In this document: one piece after another, positions 13,300 to 21,703 of the stretch | Layout of the letters: the number at the start of each line of letters is the position of its first letter | Numbering within the stretch: the first letter of the stretch is position 1 | DNA from: a virus | DNA length: 33,226 nt | Reading direction: 5' to 3' (one strand) | Virus record (IMG/VR): IMGVR_UViG_3300035698_022790 | Location: 1 to 33,226 of that record | Notes under the pieces: generated by a model | The model's input: only the letters and a program-made list of their open reading frames with translations | Told to the model about the DNA's origin: nothing | The model's database searches: none | Translations under genes and position numbers: made by a program

Positions 13300-14244
13300 A
13301 TGAAACGGCTATCGTTCATACTCCTGTTGTGCCTATTGTCTGTGTCGCAGGCCAACTTCCAACAGAAGCCGATGCTGGGTCTGGGACTCGATCTTGGCAA
13401 CTCCCTGAGCGACCCAGTCGGGCTCTGGCTGATGAACGAGGGCACGGGCGACAAGCTCATCAACCTGGGTGGCCGAGGGGGCGACGGAACGATTACGGGG
13501 GCGCTCTGGGCCTCTTCGTCTTGTGGCCATAGCCTGAGTTTCAACGGCTCCACTGATTACGTTGCCCTGGGTGCGCAACCGGCAATGGATGGGACGTCTG
13601 CGTTTTCGCTGGTTTCATTCTTTAAGCCGCTGGGTGCTTCAGGTAATATTGCCTCTATACTAGACAATTATCCGAGCAACGCCGCTCGTCGGACGAGGCT
13701 GTATTGGTCGGCACAGTATTCGTACGTTGGATTTTTTCTGTACAATGCATCCTATGCGTCGATGACTTGTTGGTCCGGTGCCCAGAATACGGAACCTGCC
13801 GGTGAGTGGTATTTTGTGGTGGGCACGTATGATGGTGCTAATGCGTGGGTGTATATTAACGGAGTCAAACAGGCGACAGGCGGAGCCATCTCGGGGGCCA
13901 CCGCCTCGGGCGATTATTCGACCACTCTGGGTGCAACGAAGCCAGGCGGCGATTCGTTTTTGGAGGGCGACATAGACTATGCCGCAATCTATGATCGTGC
14001 TCTCGCTCCCTCTGAGATCACTAGCCTCTACCGTGACCGATACCAGATGATCCAGAAACCAACGATCGCCCGCCTGTCAGCAGGCGCAGCACCACCGGCG
14101 GGCAACTCGCAGTTCATCCCGATCATAATGACGAACATCGTAGCCGGGCCGCTGGGTCCGGTGCCACTTATACTCACGTTGATTGCAGCCTTTTCTATCG
14201 GAGCGAGGCGACATGTCAAACGGGACAAACGGAACATTACTTAA
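13300..14244 (+). CDS. LamG / concanavalin-like lectin with C-terminal membrane anchor
   Basis: This is a 314-aa protein. Residues 1-18 are a signal peptide (LSFILLLCLLSVSQA). Residues 40-250 carry hallmarks of a LamG (concanavalin-like) domain: GLWLMNEGTGD, SLSFNGSTDYVALG, GEWYFVVGTYDGANAWVYIN, then IDYAAIYDRALAPSEI. The end has a hydrophobic helix (GPVPLILTLIAAFSIG) followed by a basic tail (ARRHVKRDKR), an arrangement like a C-terminal sorting or anchor signal. It probably binds glycans at a membrane or virion surface. The stop lies inside the next gene, which overlaps by 32 bases. Confidence 0.8.
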   Translation: MKRLSFILLLCLLSVSQANFQQKPMLGLGLDLGNSLSDPVGLWLMNEGTGDKLINLGGRGGDGTITGALWASSSCGHSLSFNGSTDYVALGAQPAMDGTSAFSLVSFFKPLGASGNIASILDNYPSNAARRTRLYWSAQYSYVGFFLYNASYASMTCWSGAQNTEPAGEWYFVVGTYDGANAWVYINGVKQATGGAISGATASGDYSTTLGATKPGGDSFLEGDIDYAAIYDRALAPSEITSLYRDRYQMIQKPTIARLSAGAAPPAGNSQFIPIIMTNIVAGPLGPVPLILTLIAAFSIGARRHVKRDKRNIT

Positions 14245-14473
14245 ACTTTCTATGGGTGCTTTGATTGGTTTGGCTTTGGCAGGTCTGGCTTTAGCGGCAA
14301 CCTGGGGCGGACAGAATGTAAAGGTTGCTCAGAATGTTGCTGCCATTTCTGAGAACAAAAGCTGTATTGGTAAGTTGCAAGAACAATATTCTGAACAGAG
14401 AACTGATTTGGCCGTTCTCAAGACACAACTAGAATCCGCGAACGAAAAACTCGACGCATTGCTTAAAAGGTAA
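14213..14473 (+). CDS. Membrane protein with coiled coil (holin- or spanin-like), 86 aa
   Basis: The ATG at 14213 has GAGG four bases upstream and overlaps the LamG gene; a longer in-frame start at 14183 is less likely. Residues 8-32 are one membrane helix (MGALIGLALAGLALAA). Residues 45-86 are a heptad coiled coil (GKLQEQYSEQRTDLAVLKTQ). This single-span plus coiled-coil layout is found in XhlA-like holin accessories and inner-membrane spanins. It is the only lysis candidate on the plus strand and sits directly before the large terminase. Base composition returns to that of the phage core here. Confidence 0.65.
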   Translation: MSNGTNGTLLKLSMGALIGLALAGLALAATWGGQNVKVAQNVAAISENKSCIGKLQEQYSEQRTDLAVLKTQLESANEKLDALLKR

Positions 14474-14477
14474 CTTT

Positions 14478-16109
14478 GTGAGTACTGCAATTTCAAATAA
14501 TGAATTAGCAACAGTCAAGCCTGATGGTGAGATGGAGTTGTCTCAAGAGGCTATTGACAAGCTACGAGCACTTTGCAAGAGCAGCTTGTTTTTTCTTGCT
14601 CGAGCAGTTCTTGGCTTTACTAACTTGACGGAGACAATTCATCTTCCAATCTGCAACGACTTGCAAGACCCAGAGAAAACACGAATTATTATTGTCATGC
14701 CAAGAACATGGTTTAAAAGTTCTCTTGGCTCGATTGCCTACCCGATCTGGAGGGCGATTAATGACAAAGAAATAAGAATCCTGATCTGTCAGAACAGTCA
14801 CAACAATGCAATTAAAAAACTTGCAAGCATCAAACAAATTTTTGAGAAGAACAAGTTGTTTCGCTTGTTATTTCCAGAACTTCTGCCTGACGGATTAGGT
14901 AGATGGTCTAGTAGTTGTCTTGAAGTAAACAGGGAAGGAACGCATCCAGAAGGGACTTTTGAGGCGGCTGGAACTGGAACTTCAACAACGAGTCGACACT
15001 TTGATCTAATCATTGAAGACGATACCGTCAGTCCTGAGAAGGACTCGATGGAGCTTGAAATGCAGACGCCAACGGCTGCTGAAATCGAAAAAGCTATCGG
15101 TTGGCACAAGCTCGCAACACCTTTGCTCATACATCCGCTTAAGAGTAAAATTGTCATAATCGGAACCCGATGGTGCGAAGATGATCTCATTGGTTACGTA
15201 CAGGAGAACTTCAAGAACTACTATGTCATCACCAGAGCGGTTCGTGAGAAAGATGGCCTTCCGACGAGCAAAGAAGAAGGTGGTTTACCAGCTTGGCCCG
15301 AACGGTTCAACGAGGCCGTTTTGGAGGAGATCGAGCGAACGCTAGGTCCATACATGTTTGCGACGTTGATGATGAACTTGCCAACATCCGCAACCAATAT
15401 GACTTTTCGGAGGGAATGGATTAGGTTTTATGACAGTATTAACAAAAATAAGCTGCTTATCGTTACCAGTCTTGATCCGGCACCAAGCGATAAAGAATCA
15501 ACAGGCGATCCGGATTACACCTCAATCGTCACAACTGGCGTTGATGTTAGCAACACAACCGTTTATGTGCTTGATGTTGTCAATGCTCGAATGAATCCAG
15601 GCGAAACAATTGACAGGTTGTTCAGTGTTTATGGTTTGTTCAAACCACTCGTTGTTATGGTAGAAACCGTTGCATATCAGCGAACGCTCAAATACTGGAT
15701 TGACAGGATGCAGAAACAGCGAAATGTTCGATTCGTGATTGAGGATGTACCGAACGCTCGGGTATCCAAGGCGGATAGAATTCGTGCTCTGCAACCGTAT
15801 TTTGCTGACAGGCTCGTTGCAATACGGCCGTTTCACGAAACGCTACAACGACAACTGTTGCAGTTTCCTGCTGTTCGTGGACACGATGATGTCATCGACG
15901 CGTTGTCGATGCAGATCAAGCATTGGAATGATTTCTTTCAACGTGCAAAGCAGGTACAAGAAGTTGAGCTTATGAACAATCCGCTTTCTGGTGCAAGCAT
16001 TTTACGAGAACTAGAATCACGACACAAGCGAGCGGCTCAATATCCCTACGACATCGGCATGCTCAAAGATCGCCTCGAAGCACTTGGCGGATCTTATCGC
16101 GTTGCTTAA
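14478..16109 (+). CDS. Terminase large subunit
   Basis: This 543-aa packaging motor starts at GTG, with AAAGG upstream. The ATPase part has an atypical Walker A, PRTWFKSS at residues 75-82, and a Walker B, LIIEDD near 177-182. A coupling-type motif IIGTRWCEDDLIGYV lies near 228-242. The nuclease part has the RNase H-fold acidic residues: SLDPA near 333, VMVETVAY near 396 and HDDVIDAL near 475. Length and motif order match gp17-type terminases. It forms the packaging machine with the portal encoded next. Confidence 0.93.
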   Translation: MSTAISNNELATVKPDGEMELSQEAIDKLRALCKSSLFFLARAVLGFTNLTETIHLPICNDLQDPEKTRIIIVMPRTWFKSSLGSIAYPIWRAINDKEIRILICQNSHNNAIKKLASIKQIFEKNKLFRLLFPELLPDGLGRWSSSCLEVNREGTHPEGTFEAAGTGTSTTSRHFDLIIEDDTVSPEKDSMELEMQTPTAAEIEKAIGWHKLATPLLIHPLKSKIVIIGTRWCEDDLIGYVQENFKNYYVITRAVREKDGLPTSKEEGGLPAWPERFNEAVLEEIERTLGPYMFATLMMNLPTSATNMTFRREWIRFYDSINKNKLLIVTSLDPAPSDKESTGDPDYTSIVTTGVDVSNTTVYVLDVVNARMNPGETIDRLFSVYGLFKPLVVMVETVAYQRTLKYWIDRMQKQRNVRFVIEDVPNARVSKADRIRALQPYFADRLVAIRPFHETLQRQLLQFPAVRGHDDVIDALSMQIKHWNDFFQRAKQVQEVELMNNPLSGASILRELESRHKRAAQYPYDIGMLKDRLEALGGSYRVA

Positions 16110-16121
16110 AAGGATAAAACT

Positions 16122-17813
16122 GTGAAAAAGAGAACAGCCGACGAATGGATGAGTGAAATCGATCACGCTCTTAACTATAGAAAGCTCTATAGTCGAGAGG
16201 AAAAGTGGATCGATCTCGAGCGAACGTTCATGCAAGATCCGCTTGGGGATGCTCTTGTTGGGCCGAACCTGATATACTCACATGGTGATAGCTTGATAAG
16301 TGATTTGACTGTCCCCGATCCTGAGTTCTTGATAGAAGCCATGAACAGCAAGGCTGTTGAGACTGCTCCGATCGTCGAACGCTTAGACAATCAACTTGTT
16401 GGGCCGATGCAACTAAAGCGGGCGGTCGAAAACGGCATCCTGAACAGCTACTTGTATGGTAATCTGATCCTGAAAATTGGCTACGACAGTCAGTTTGGTT
16501 TCAATCCGTATTTCGATATTGGCTCTGAAAAGAACTTCATGGGCATGACCATGACGATGTTTAATCGGAAGGGTCAGCGGATCGAGTTTGGGAATAATCG
16601 TCCTGGTTTTCCTTGGGTTTCTTCCGTTCTGCCCCATGATTTTGTCGTTCCGTGGGGAACTACGACGATTGAAAATGCTCCGTGGTGTGCCTTTCGCTTT
16701 ATACGACAAACGGAATACATCAAACAGGATTTGAAGTACAAGAATAAGCAGATGTTGCAGCCGTCGTTGACAATGGAAGATCACATAGCATCATATGCAT
16801 CTGTTGGTTCTAGACGAACGCGACACGAAGGCATTGTTGGAACAAGCGAACATCAGGATAGGAAAGCAATTTTTAGTGAGTGCTGGGAAATTCACGACGC
16901 AGCAACGCAACGGGTTTATGTTGTCGTGCGTGATTATGATAAGTTCATTCGAGAGGATATTGACGCTATCCAGATGGCAATTGGCGGGTTGCCGGTTGTT
17001 GCCGATAGCTTAATACGACACCCAAGAAGTTTCTGGTCAACACCCTTAGCATACTATCTTGGACAGATACAATCCGATCAACAGGATATTAGTTTCCAAC
17101 AAGCAAAGCAACGTCGGATTAGTATCTTGAAGTTCCTCGTTAGAAAAGATGTAATGACGAAAGAACAACTAACAAGAATTATGAGTGGCGATGTCGGAGC
17201 ATATGAGGAAGTTGATCTAACAACAAGCGTGCCTCTTAGTGAAGTTATTGCAACGGTTCCAACGGGGTCAATGCTTGACTTCCAAATGCAATCAAATTCC
17301 AATAGGCAGGATGCTCGGGATATGATCGGGCAGAGTAAGAATCAACTGGGCGAATACGACACAAGCAGCAGGAGAACTGCGAGAGAAGCAACAATTGTTA
17401 GTCAAGGTTCTGAGAAACGAACCAACAAACGACAGCAGATGGTCGAAGGCGTTTATACTGGCAGTGTCGAAAAGGCAAACCGTCTGATATTTGCCTTTTG
17501 GCAATCGCCACGTGAGATCATGGTTGACAACGATTGGAAAACCGTGACAGGCCCGATGCTCGCAAATGAGTATGGTTATGGTGTAAATCTCTCTGTCAAG
17601 CGTAATTTGTCCAAAGCACAACGGAAAATTGAGGCGTTCCAGACGCTCATGCAGTTTGCTCAGCTGCCTGGGATTGACCTAAATGTGTTGTATACTAATC
17701 TTGTTGATGCAGCAAATGATCCGGCTTTCGAGCGTCTGCTACCGAGTCCGGGCAGCAATCAGGGTGGACGCTCGCCAAGCGGAGGATTACCTACGATACC
17801 TGGTACAGCATAA
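16122..17813 (+). CDS. Portal protein
   Basis: This 563-aa protein starts at GTG, with AAAGGA upstream, 12 bases after the terminase stop. Its length, position and content fit a podophage-type portal: an early W.DLERTFMQDPLGDALVG region, HDFVVPWG near residue 173, a long helical stretch with many Gln and Arg (SDQQDISFQQAKQRRISIL), and a disordered Gly/Pro/Ser tail. It would form the dodecameric ring at the capsid vertex. No single diagnostic motif exists; context is the main support. Confidence 0.85.
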   Translation: MKKRTADEWMSEIDHALNYRKLYSREEKWIDLERTFMQDPLGDALVGPNLIYSHGDSLISDLTVPDPEFLIEAMNSKAVETAPIVERLDNQLVGPMQLKRAVENGILNSYLYGNLILKIGYDSQFGFNPYFDIGSEKNFMGMTMTMFNRKGQRIEFGNNRPGFPWVSSVLPHDFVVPWGTTTIENAPWCAFRFIRQTEYIKQDLKYKNKQMLQPSLTMEDHIASYASVGSRRTRHEGIVGTSEHQDRKAIFSECWEIHDAATQRVYVVVRDYDKFIREDIDAIQMAIGGLPVVADSLIRHPRSFWSTPLAYYLGQIQSDQQDISFQQAKQRRISILKFLVRKDVMTKEQLTRIMSGDVGAYEEVDLTTSVPLSEVIATVPTGSMLDFQMQSNSNRQDARDMIGQSKNQLGEYDTSSRRTAREATIVSQGSEKRTNKRQQMVEGVYTGSVEKANRLIFAFWQSPREIMVDNDWKTVTGPMLANEYGYGVNLSVKRNLSKAQRKIEAFQTLMQFAQLPGIDLNVLYTNLVDAANDPAFERLLPSPGSNQGGRSPSGGLPTIPGTA

Positions 17814-17825
17814 GGAGAAATAACA

Positions 17826-18086
17826 ATGGCGAAGTACAGAAAGAAACCAGTTATTATTGAGGCGATGCAATTTACAGAAGCCTCAAAAGATCAAGTATTC
17901 AATTTTGCCTGTGGTAATCGACATGCTGATTTTGATGCTGATGGAAAACCAGTGCTAGTCATTACGACGCTTGAAGGTGATATGACAGTGAGCATCGGCG
18001 ACTGGGTTATCAAAGGCGTTAAAGGAGAGTTTTATCCTTGCAAGCCTGATATCTTTGACCTGACCTACGAATTGGTAGAGGACTAA
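17826..18086 (+). CDS. PGDYG-type small phage protein, 86 aa
   Basis: It begins AKYRKKPVIIEAMQF and contains LEGDMTVSIGDWVIKGVKGE followed by FYPCKPDIFDLTYE. This is the standard layout of the widespread small phage/bacterial family with a basic KPV.IEA start and a GDW(I/V)..G..GE.Y.C.PDIF core (PGDYG-like). The molecular role is unknown. AAGGAG precedes the ATG. Confidence 0.8.
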   Translation: MAKYRKKPVIIEAMQFTEASKDQVFNFACGNRHADFDADGKPVLVITTLEGDMTVSIGDWVIKGVKGEFYPCKPDIFDLTYELVED

Positions 18087-18089
18087 CAA

Positions 18090-18350
18090 ATGCCACTTTA
18101 CGATCTAAAATGTCCGTCGTGTTCAGCAATTAAGCGGGATGTCTATTGTCGCAGTTATAAGGAGCAAGTGCAATGCAAACAGTGTAAGGTTGAGATGAAA
18201 CGACTTGTGTGTCGTGTAACTGCAGACACCTTTCCTAAGGATGGGTTGTTCCTCGAACACGTTGAAGCACACGGACGAAGGTTTTTTAGCAAAAAGGAGA
18301 TGCGTGATTATGAACGGGAAACTGGAACCCTAATAGGATGCTTACATTAG
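18090..18350 (+). CDS. FmdB-like zinc-ribbon protein, 86 aa
   Basis: The start MPLYDLKCPSCSAIKRDVY, then QCKQCKVEMKRLV, gives two CxxC pairs in the spacing of FmdB-type zinc ribbons, including the typical MP.Y.F/L.C..C opening. The rest (FFSKKEMRDYERETGTLIG) is charged and helical. FmdB-like ribbons are common next to phage head genes. The role is unknown, possibly nucleic-acid contact. It starts three bases after the previous stop. Confidence 0.8.
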   Translation: MPLYDLKCPSCSAIKRDVYCRSYKEQVQCKQCKVEMKRLVCRVTADTFPKDGLFLEHVEAHGRRFFSKKEMRDYERETGTLIGCLH

Positions 18351-18359
18351 GAGCTCATA

Positions 18360-18650
18360 ATGAGAACCGTTTTGTGTAAGGTTGCCGATACTGGTGGCGT
18401 GACTGTCACATTTGCGGGCGGTCACTTAAACAAAAAGGAGTTGTTAAGACTCTTGAAAGCCGTTCAAGCCGAGTATCGGCAACGAGTAAAGGAATATCAT
18501 TATCAACTTCGTATCGCTAACCAGCGACTTTTGAAGGAACACGAAAATGGAAGATCCGAAGAAAACAGAATCGACGAAAGAACCGACGGCGATGGAAGGA
18601 ATCCAGGCGACGCTCAACGAGTTGAAGGCGGCAAACGAGTTGCTGGCTAA
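18360..18650 (+). CDS. Unknown head-region protein, 96 aa, overlapping the scaffold gene
   Basis: The sequence begins MRTVLCKVADTGGVTVTFAG and continues with a basic helix (KKELLRLLKAVQAEYRQRVK). The last 35 residues lie in a region that also encodes the scaffold start in another frame. The scaffold gene begins at 18547, so the overlap is about 100 bases. AGGAGCTCATA precedes the ATG. The helix is compatible with a structural or assembly helper. The family is not recognised. Confidence 0.65.
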   Translation: MRTVLCKVADTGGVTVTFAGGHLNKKELLRLLKAVQAEYRQRVKEYHYQLRIANQRLLKEHENGRSEENRIDERTDGDGRNPGDAQRVEGGKRVAG

Positions 18651-19296
18651 GCAGAATGCTGAAATGCAACTTGAAAAGCAGCAGACGAAGCAAGCCGAGG
18701 AGCAGAAAAAGAAAGACGCAGATGCCATTAAGCTAGATGCTGATGCGGATATTCACAAAATGCTGGCCGATCTTGACAAAGAAGATAAGCCTGGGGATAA
18801 GAAAGATCTCGACGACTTGTCAAACAAAGAGCTCGTAGCTATGATTGCAGACGCGATGGATACGACGATCAAGTCGAACATGAAACAGCTACAAGGTTCG
18901 CTCGATGAGAAGCATGGGGTTCTTGACACGCAGATCAAGCAGACGCAAGGTGCCATTGGAGAGTTTTTGGTCAAGCAGGGAATTGAAGAGCTCCGTTCCA
19001 AACACGCCGACTTTGACACACTCCGACCACACATGGCAAAACTTGTTGAGCAAACGCCGGGCTTGTCTATTGAGAACGCATACAAACTTGCGAAAGCCGA
19101 GATTCTTGAGAAGTCTCCGCCTCCGGAAAGTGTGTTCTCAGAAAGACCAGAAGATGCTGCTGGTCTTGAGGGTCTTCCGATGAGCAACAGGCCAGCTGAG
19201 GGCGATAAAACTAAACGCTCGAATGTTGGCATCGTAGGCTTTAGAAATGCGTTTGACGCCGCATTTGATAGAGTCACTAACACGAAAGCAACGTAA
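18547..19296 (+). CDS. Capsid scaffolding protein
   Basis: This 249-aa protein is highly charged and almost entirely helical, with a coiled coil at residues 20-60 (LNELKAANELLAKQNAEMQL) and acidic-basic stretches (ADLDKEDKPGDKKDLDDLSN). It lies directly before the major capsid gene. Composition, length and position are those of scaffolding proteins, which assemble inside the procapsid and then leave. No protease motif is visible. The start at 18547 has GGAAC upstream. Confidence 0.8.
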   Translation: MEDPKKTESTKEPTAMEGIQATLNELKAANELLAKQNAEMQLEKQQTKQAEEQKKKDADAIKLDADADIHKMLADLDKEDKPGDKKDLDDLSNKELVAMIADAMDTTIKSNMKQLQGSLDEKHGVLDTQIKQTQGAIGEFLVKQGIEELRSKHADFDTLRPHMAKLVEQTPGLSIENAYKLAKAEILEKSPPPESVFSERPEDAAGLEGLPMSNRPAEGDKTKRSNVGIVGFRNAFDAAFDRVTNTKAT

Positions 19297-19313
19297 CTGT
19301 AGGAGATTTTTTA

Positions 19314-20378
19314 ATGGCTGCAACTTTGCCAAGTCTAACTAGAACTATTGACGACGCGTTTACTAACACGTGGTACGAGATTCGTTCCGACGTGATGGAT
19401 AACGTGCTCGGGGCTACGATTTTGTGGACCGCCATGAAAGAACATGGTTGTTTTGTCCCGCAAACTGGTGGCACCTACATCGAAAGAACAATCGGGTATG
19501 GAGAGAAAAGCACCCAACGATTTAGTAAAGGAAAGGTTCTCGATCAGAGCGTGCCACCCCTCGACACGGCCGGCTTGTGGAGCTGGCGGAACTTCCTAGT
19601 AGACGTCAACCGAACGCTTCTTGACGATGCTCAGAATGCGGGCAAGTTCAAGATCAAAAGCTATCTCGGTCGGCGGATGGAAGCTGCTCGGAATGCACTC
19701 GTTCAGGACAGCGACACGTACAGTATGCAGTGGGGAGATTATTACGATGGCGATGCTCAGTTCAACGGGCTCTATGACATCTGTCCCCTCTATACTGCTG
19801 AATCGGCTGTTGGAGACGGAAGTGCCTCCGACACCCAGGCTACTGGAACAAGCAATGGAGGTCTCAACCGAACCAACACTTGGTGGAGAAACTGGGTTGC
19901 CTATGACGGAGCCAGCGAAACCAAAGCCAGTTACATTGCCGGTCCGACAAACGAGCCTTACAACCTGAACCTCGTTCCTGACATGACGCATATGTTCAAC
20001 TCTATTACTGACAATATGGAGAGCCCCAACTTTGGCCTCATGAATCAGAATATGTTTGAGGCGTATGAAGATGAGGCGATGGACAAGCGGCAGATTGTCG
20101 AAAATGGCTTCACACAGAAGGCCATTGATCTAGGCTTTGCGGCGTTTACTTTCAAGGGTATGACGTTGTCGTGGTCCAGTAAACTAACTGAGAATCACTT
20201 GTTCATGTTAAATCTTAATCACGTCGAGTTCGTCTACAACCCGGCTGCGTGGTTCGACATGACAGATTGGAAGGACAGTGCCAATCAGCTCGAACGTGTT
20301 GCATACATTGTTTGCGTTTGCTCGGGTATGCTTACCGACCAGCCGCGTCGACATGGATGTATGGAGTATGCAAGTTAG
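19314..20378 (+). CDS. Major capsid protein
   Basis: This is a 354-aa protein with AGGAG nine bases before the ATG. Features typical of HK97-fold capsid proteins encoded after a scaffold are an N-terminal helix (AATLPSLTRTIDDAFTNTW), a GGTYIERTIGYGEKSTQRF strand region, a long helix with SYLGRRMEAARNALVQ, a variable insertion at 150-190, and a C-terminal domain ending GMLTDQPRRHGCMEY. Length and position between scaffold and a probable decoration protein support the call. Confidence 0.85.
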   Translation: MAATLPSLTRTIDDAFTNTWYEIRSDVMDNVLGATILWTAMKEHGCFVPQTGGTYIERTIGYGEKSTQRFSKGKVLDQSVPPLDTAGLWSWRNFLVDVNRTLLDDAQNAGKFKIKSYLGRRMEAARNALVQDSDTYSMQWGDYYDGDAQFNGLYDICPLYTAESAVGDGSASDTQATGTSNGGLNRTNTWWRNWVAYDGASETKASYIAGPTNEPYNLNLVPDMTHMFNSITDNMESPNFGLMNQNMFEAYEDEAMDKRQIVENGFTQKAIDLGFAAFTFKGMTLSWSSKLTENHLFMLNLNHVEFVYNPAAWFDMTDWKDSANQLERVAYIVCVCSGMLTDQPRRHGCMEYAS

Positions 20379-20413
20379 ACAACAAGCACAACAACTAAGT
20401 TAGGAGTTTTTTA

Positions 20414-20977
20414 ATGGCTAGAAAAGTATTGTTTGCAGAAGGTGGTTGCCTAACCAGTCTGCATACCACTGACATTGAGGGCCTCGGTTCGCTGTACGAA
20501 GATCAGTATGGCAACACCTATCGGTATGTCAAGAACGCCGGTGCGACAGCGGTAATTGCTGCGGGGGCTTGCTTGCGAAAGCTCGGGCAGACAACGATCA
20601 AGGCGGCTGTTCAGCGGGTGTTGCCGACTGATGCAGCGACTGGTCCTGCTACTTGTCTGATAACTATGCCCGGCGGTGTTCCTGTTACGGCTATCGCAGC
20701 AAGTGGTGCGTCTGGTGGCGATCATGGCTGGATTCAGGTTGCCGGAACGAAGAAGGTATCAATTCAGCAAGGAGCAACTGCTGTTGATCAGCAAGCCGGT
20801 TGCATTGCGATTGGAACATCAGCCGCAACGATGCCGTGGGCGAAAGCTCTTACTGGCGTAATTGCTAGTACTGTTGGCGGTCTCCGATACTTGCGTTGTG
20901 TCGAGATTGCAGAAAGTCTTGCAACTACAGGTGTCGCGACAGCGGCCAGTGCAATCGTTAACATTCGTTGCCTGTAA
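20414..20977 (+). CDS. Head decoration-like structural protein, 187 aa
   Basis: AGGAG precedes the ATG by about nine bases. The protein is Ala/Gly/Thr-rich with beta periodicity (YRYVKNAGATAVIAAGACL; VAGTKKVSIQQGATAVDQQ) and has no enzyme motif. Small beta-rich proteins directly after the capsid gene are usually decoration or cement proteins on the outer capsid surface. It is therefore a natural glycan acceptor candidate for the sugar genes that follow. Confidence 0.65.
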   Translation: MARKVLFAEGGCLTSLHTTDIEGLGSLYEDQYGNTYRYVKNAGATAVIAAGACLRKLGQTTIKAAVQRVLPTDAATGPATCLITMPGGVPVTAIAASGASGGDHGWIQVAGTKKVSIQQGATAVDQQAGCIAIGTSAATMPWAKALTGVIASTVGGLRYLRCVEIAESLATTGVATAASAIVNIRCL

Positions 20978-20989
20978 AGGATCAGTAGC

Positions 20990-21703
20990 ATGAGCGAAAG
21001 CGAGAAAGTACGGATAGGTTTAGTCACCCATGTTTTCAATGACATAGACTTTAGTGTCTATTTCAATCACCTCTGGTGTATTGGAAACTGGGCTCCACAT
21101 TATGAAATGGTGTTCCTCGGCAGGCGAGGGCTTGATGCGGCAACTGCGAGAAATCAGTTGTTTGAGCTGGCGATTGAAAAAGAATGCACGCACGTGTTTT
21201 CAATTGATGGCGATCATCTCTTTCCTGTCGAGGCACTACCATGCTTGTTAGAAAATAAAGATGAGGCGATGGTGTCTGGCCTTGTCTGCAAACGCGGCGA
21301 TGGTTATGGGCAAGTGGGTTTTCAAAAAACACCTCAAGGCAGTTATTTGCAAGTGGATTTGCCGCTTGACGGACAGGTTTATGAAGTAGCAGTTTGTGCC
21401 TTCGGTTGTACTTTGATTAATATAACGATGCTCAAGAAGCTCAATAAGCCCTGGTTTCGTGACGAGTGTCGGAAAACGGCTAACAATGATCTTTACAACT
21501 TCCGAAGTGATGTTAATTTGTGTGAGGCGTTTCGGGAAATCGGAGAGAAGTGTTGGATAGACACGCGTGTCCTAATTGGTCATCATGGCATGGACGATGT
21601 CATTTGGCCCCAAGGAGCAGAACAAAAAGCTGCGGTTGATCAGCTACAAAAAAGCATGAAAAAGCTGAAAGACGATCAGAAAGGACATTATTATGAGTAC
21701 TGA
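20990..21703 (+). CDS. GT-A-type glycosyltransferase
   Basis: This is a 237-aa protein. It opens IGLVTHVFNDIDFSVYF and contains GLDAATARNQLFELAIEKEC followed by THVFSIDGDHLFP. This is the order of small GT-A glycosyltransferases in phages: an ATARN helix followed by the nucleotide/metal motif DGDH near residue 76. It should transfer a sugar from an NDP donor. GGATCAGTAGC precedes the ATG. The stop overlaps the next gene start by 11 bases, giving tight coupling with the sugar cassette. Confidence 0.8.
   Translation: MSESEKVRIGLVTHVFNDIDFSVYFNHLWCIGNWAPHYEMVFLGRRGLDAATARNQLFELAIEKECTHVFSIDGDHLFPVEALPCLLENKDEAMVSGLVCKRGDGYGQVGFQKTPQGSYLQVDLPLDGQVYEVAVCAFGCTLINITMLKKLNKPWFRDECRKTANNDLYNFRSDVNLCEAFREIGEKCWIDTRVLIGHHGMDDVIWPQGAEQKAAVDQLQKSMKKLKDDQKGHYYEY

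Larger units (their letters stand above)
8440..14212 (+). other. G+C-rich island of exported proteins
   Basis: Counting one sample line, 8941-9000 has 38 of 60 G or C, against 26 of 60 in 15001-15060 of the terminase. The change starts inside the tailspike gene and ends at the end of the LamG gene. The contents are the tailspike body, three proteins with N-terminal signal sequences or anchors, one small cytosolic-type protein and the LamG lectin. This suggests acquisition as a block. No flanking repeats or recombinase were seen. Confidence 0.6.
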
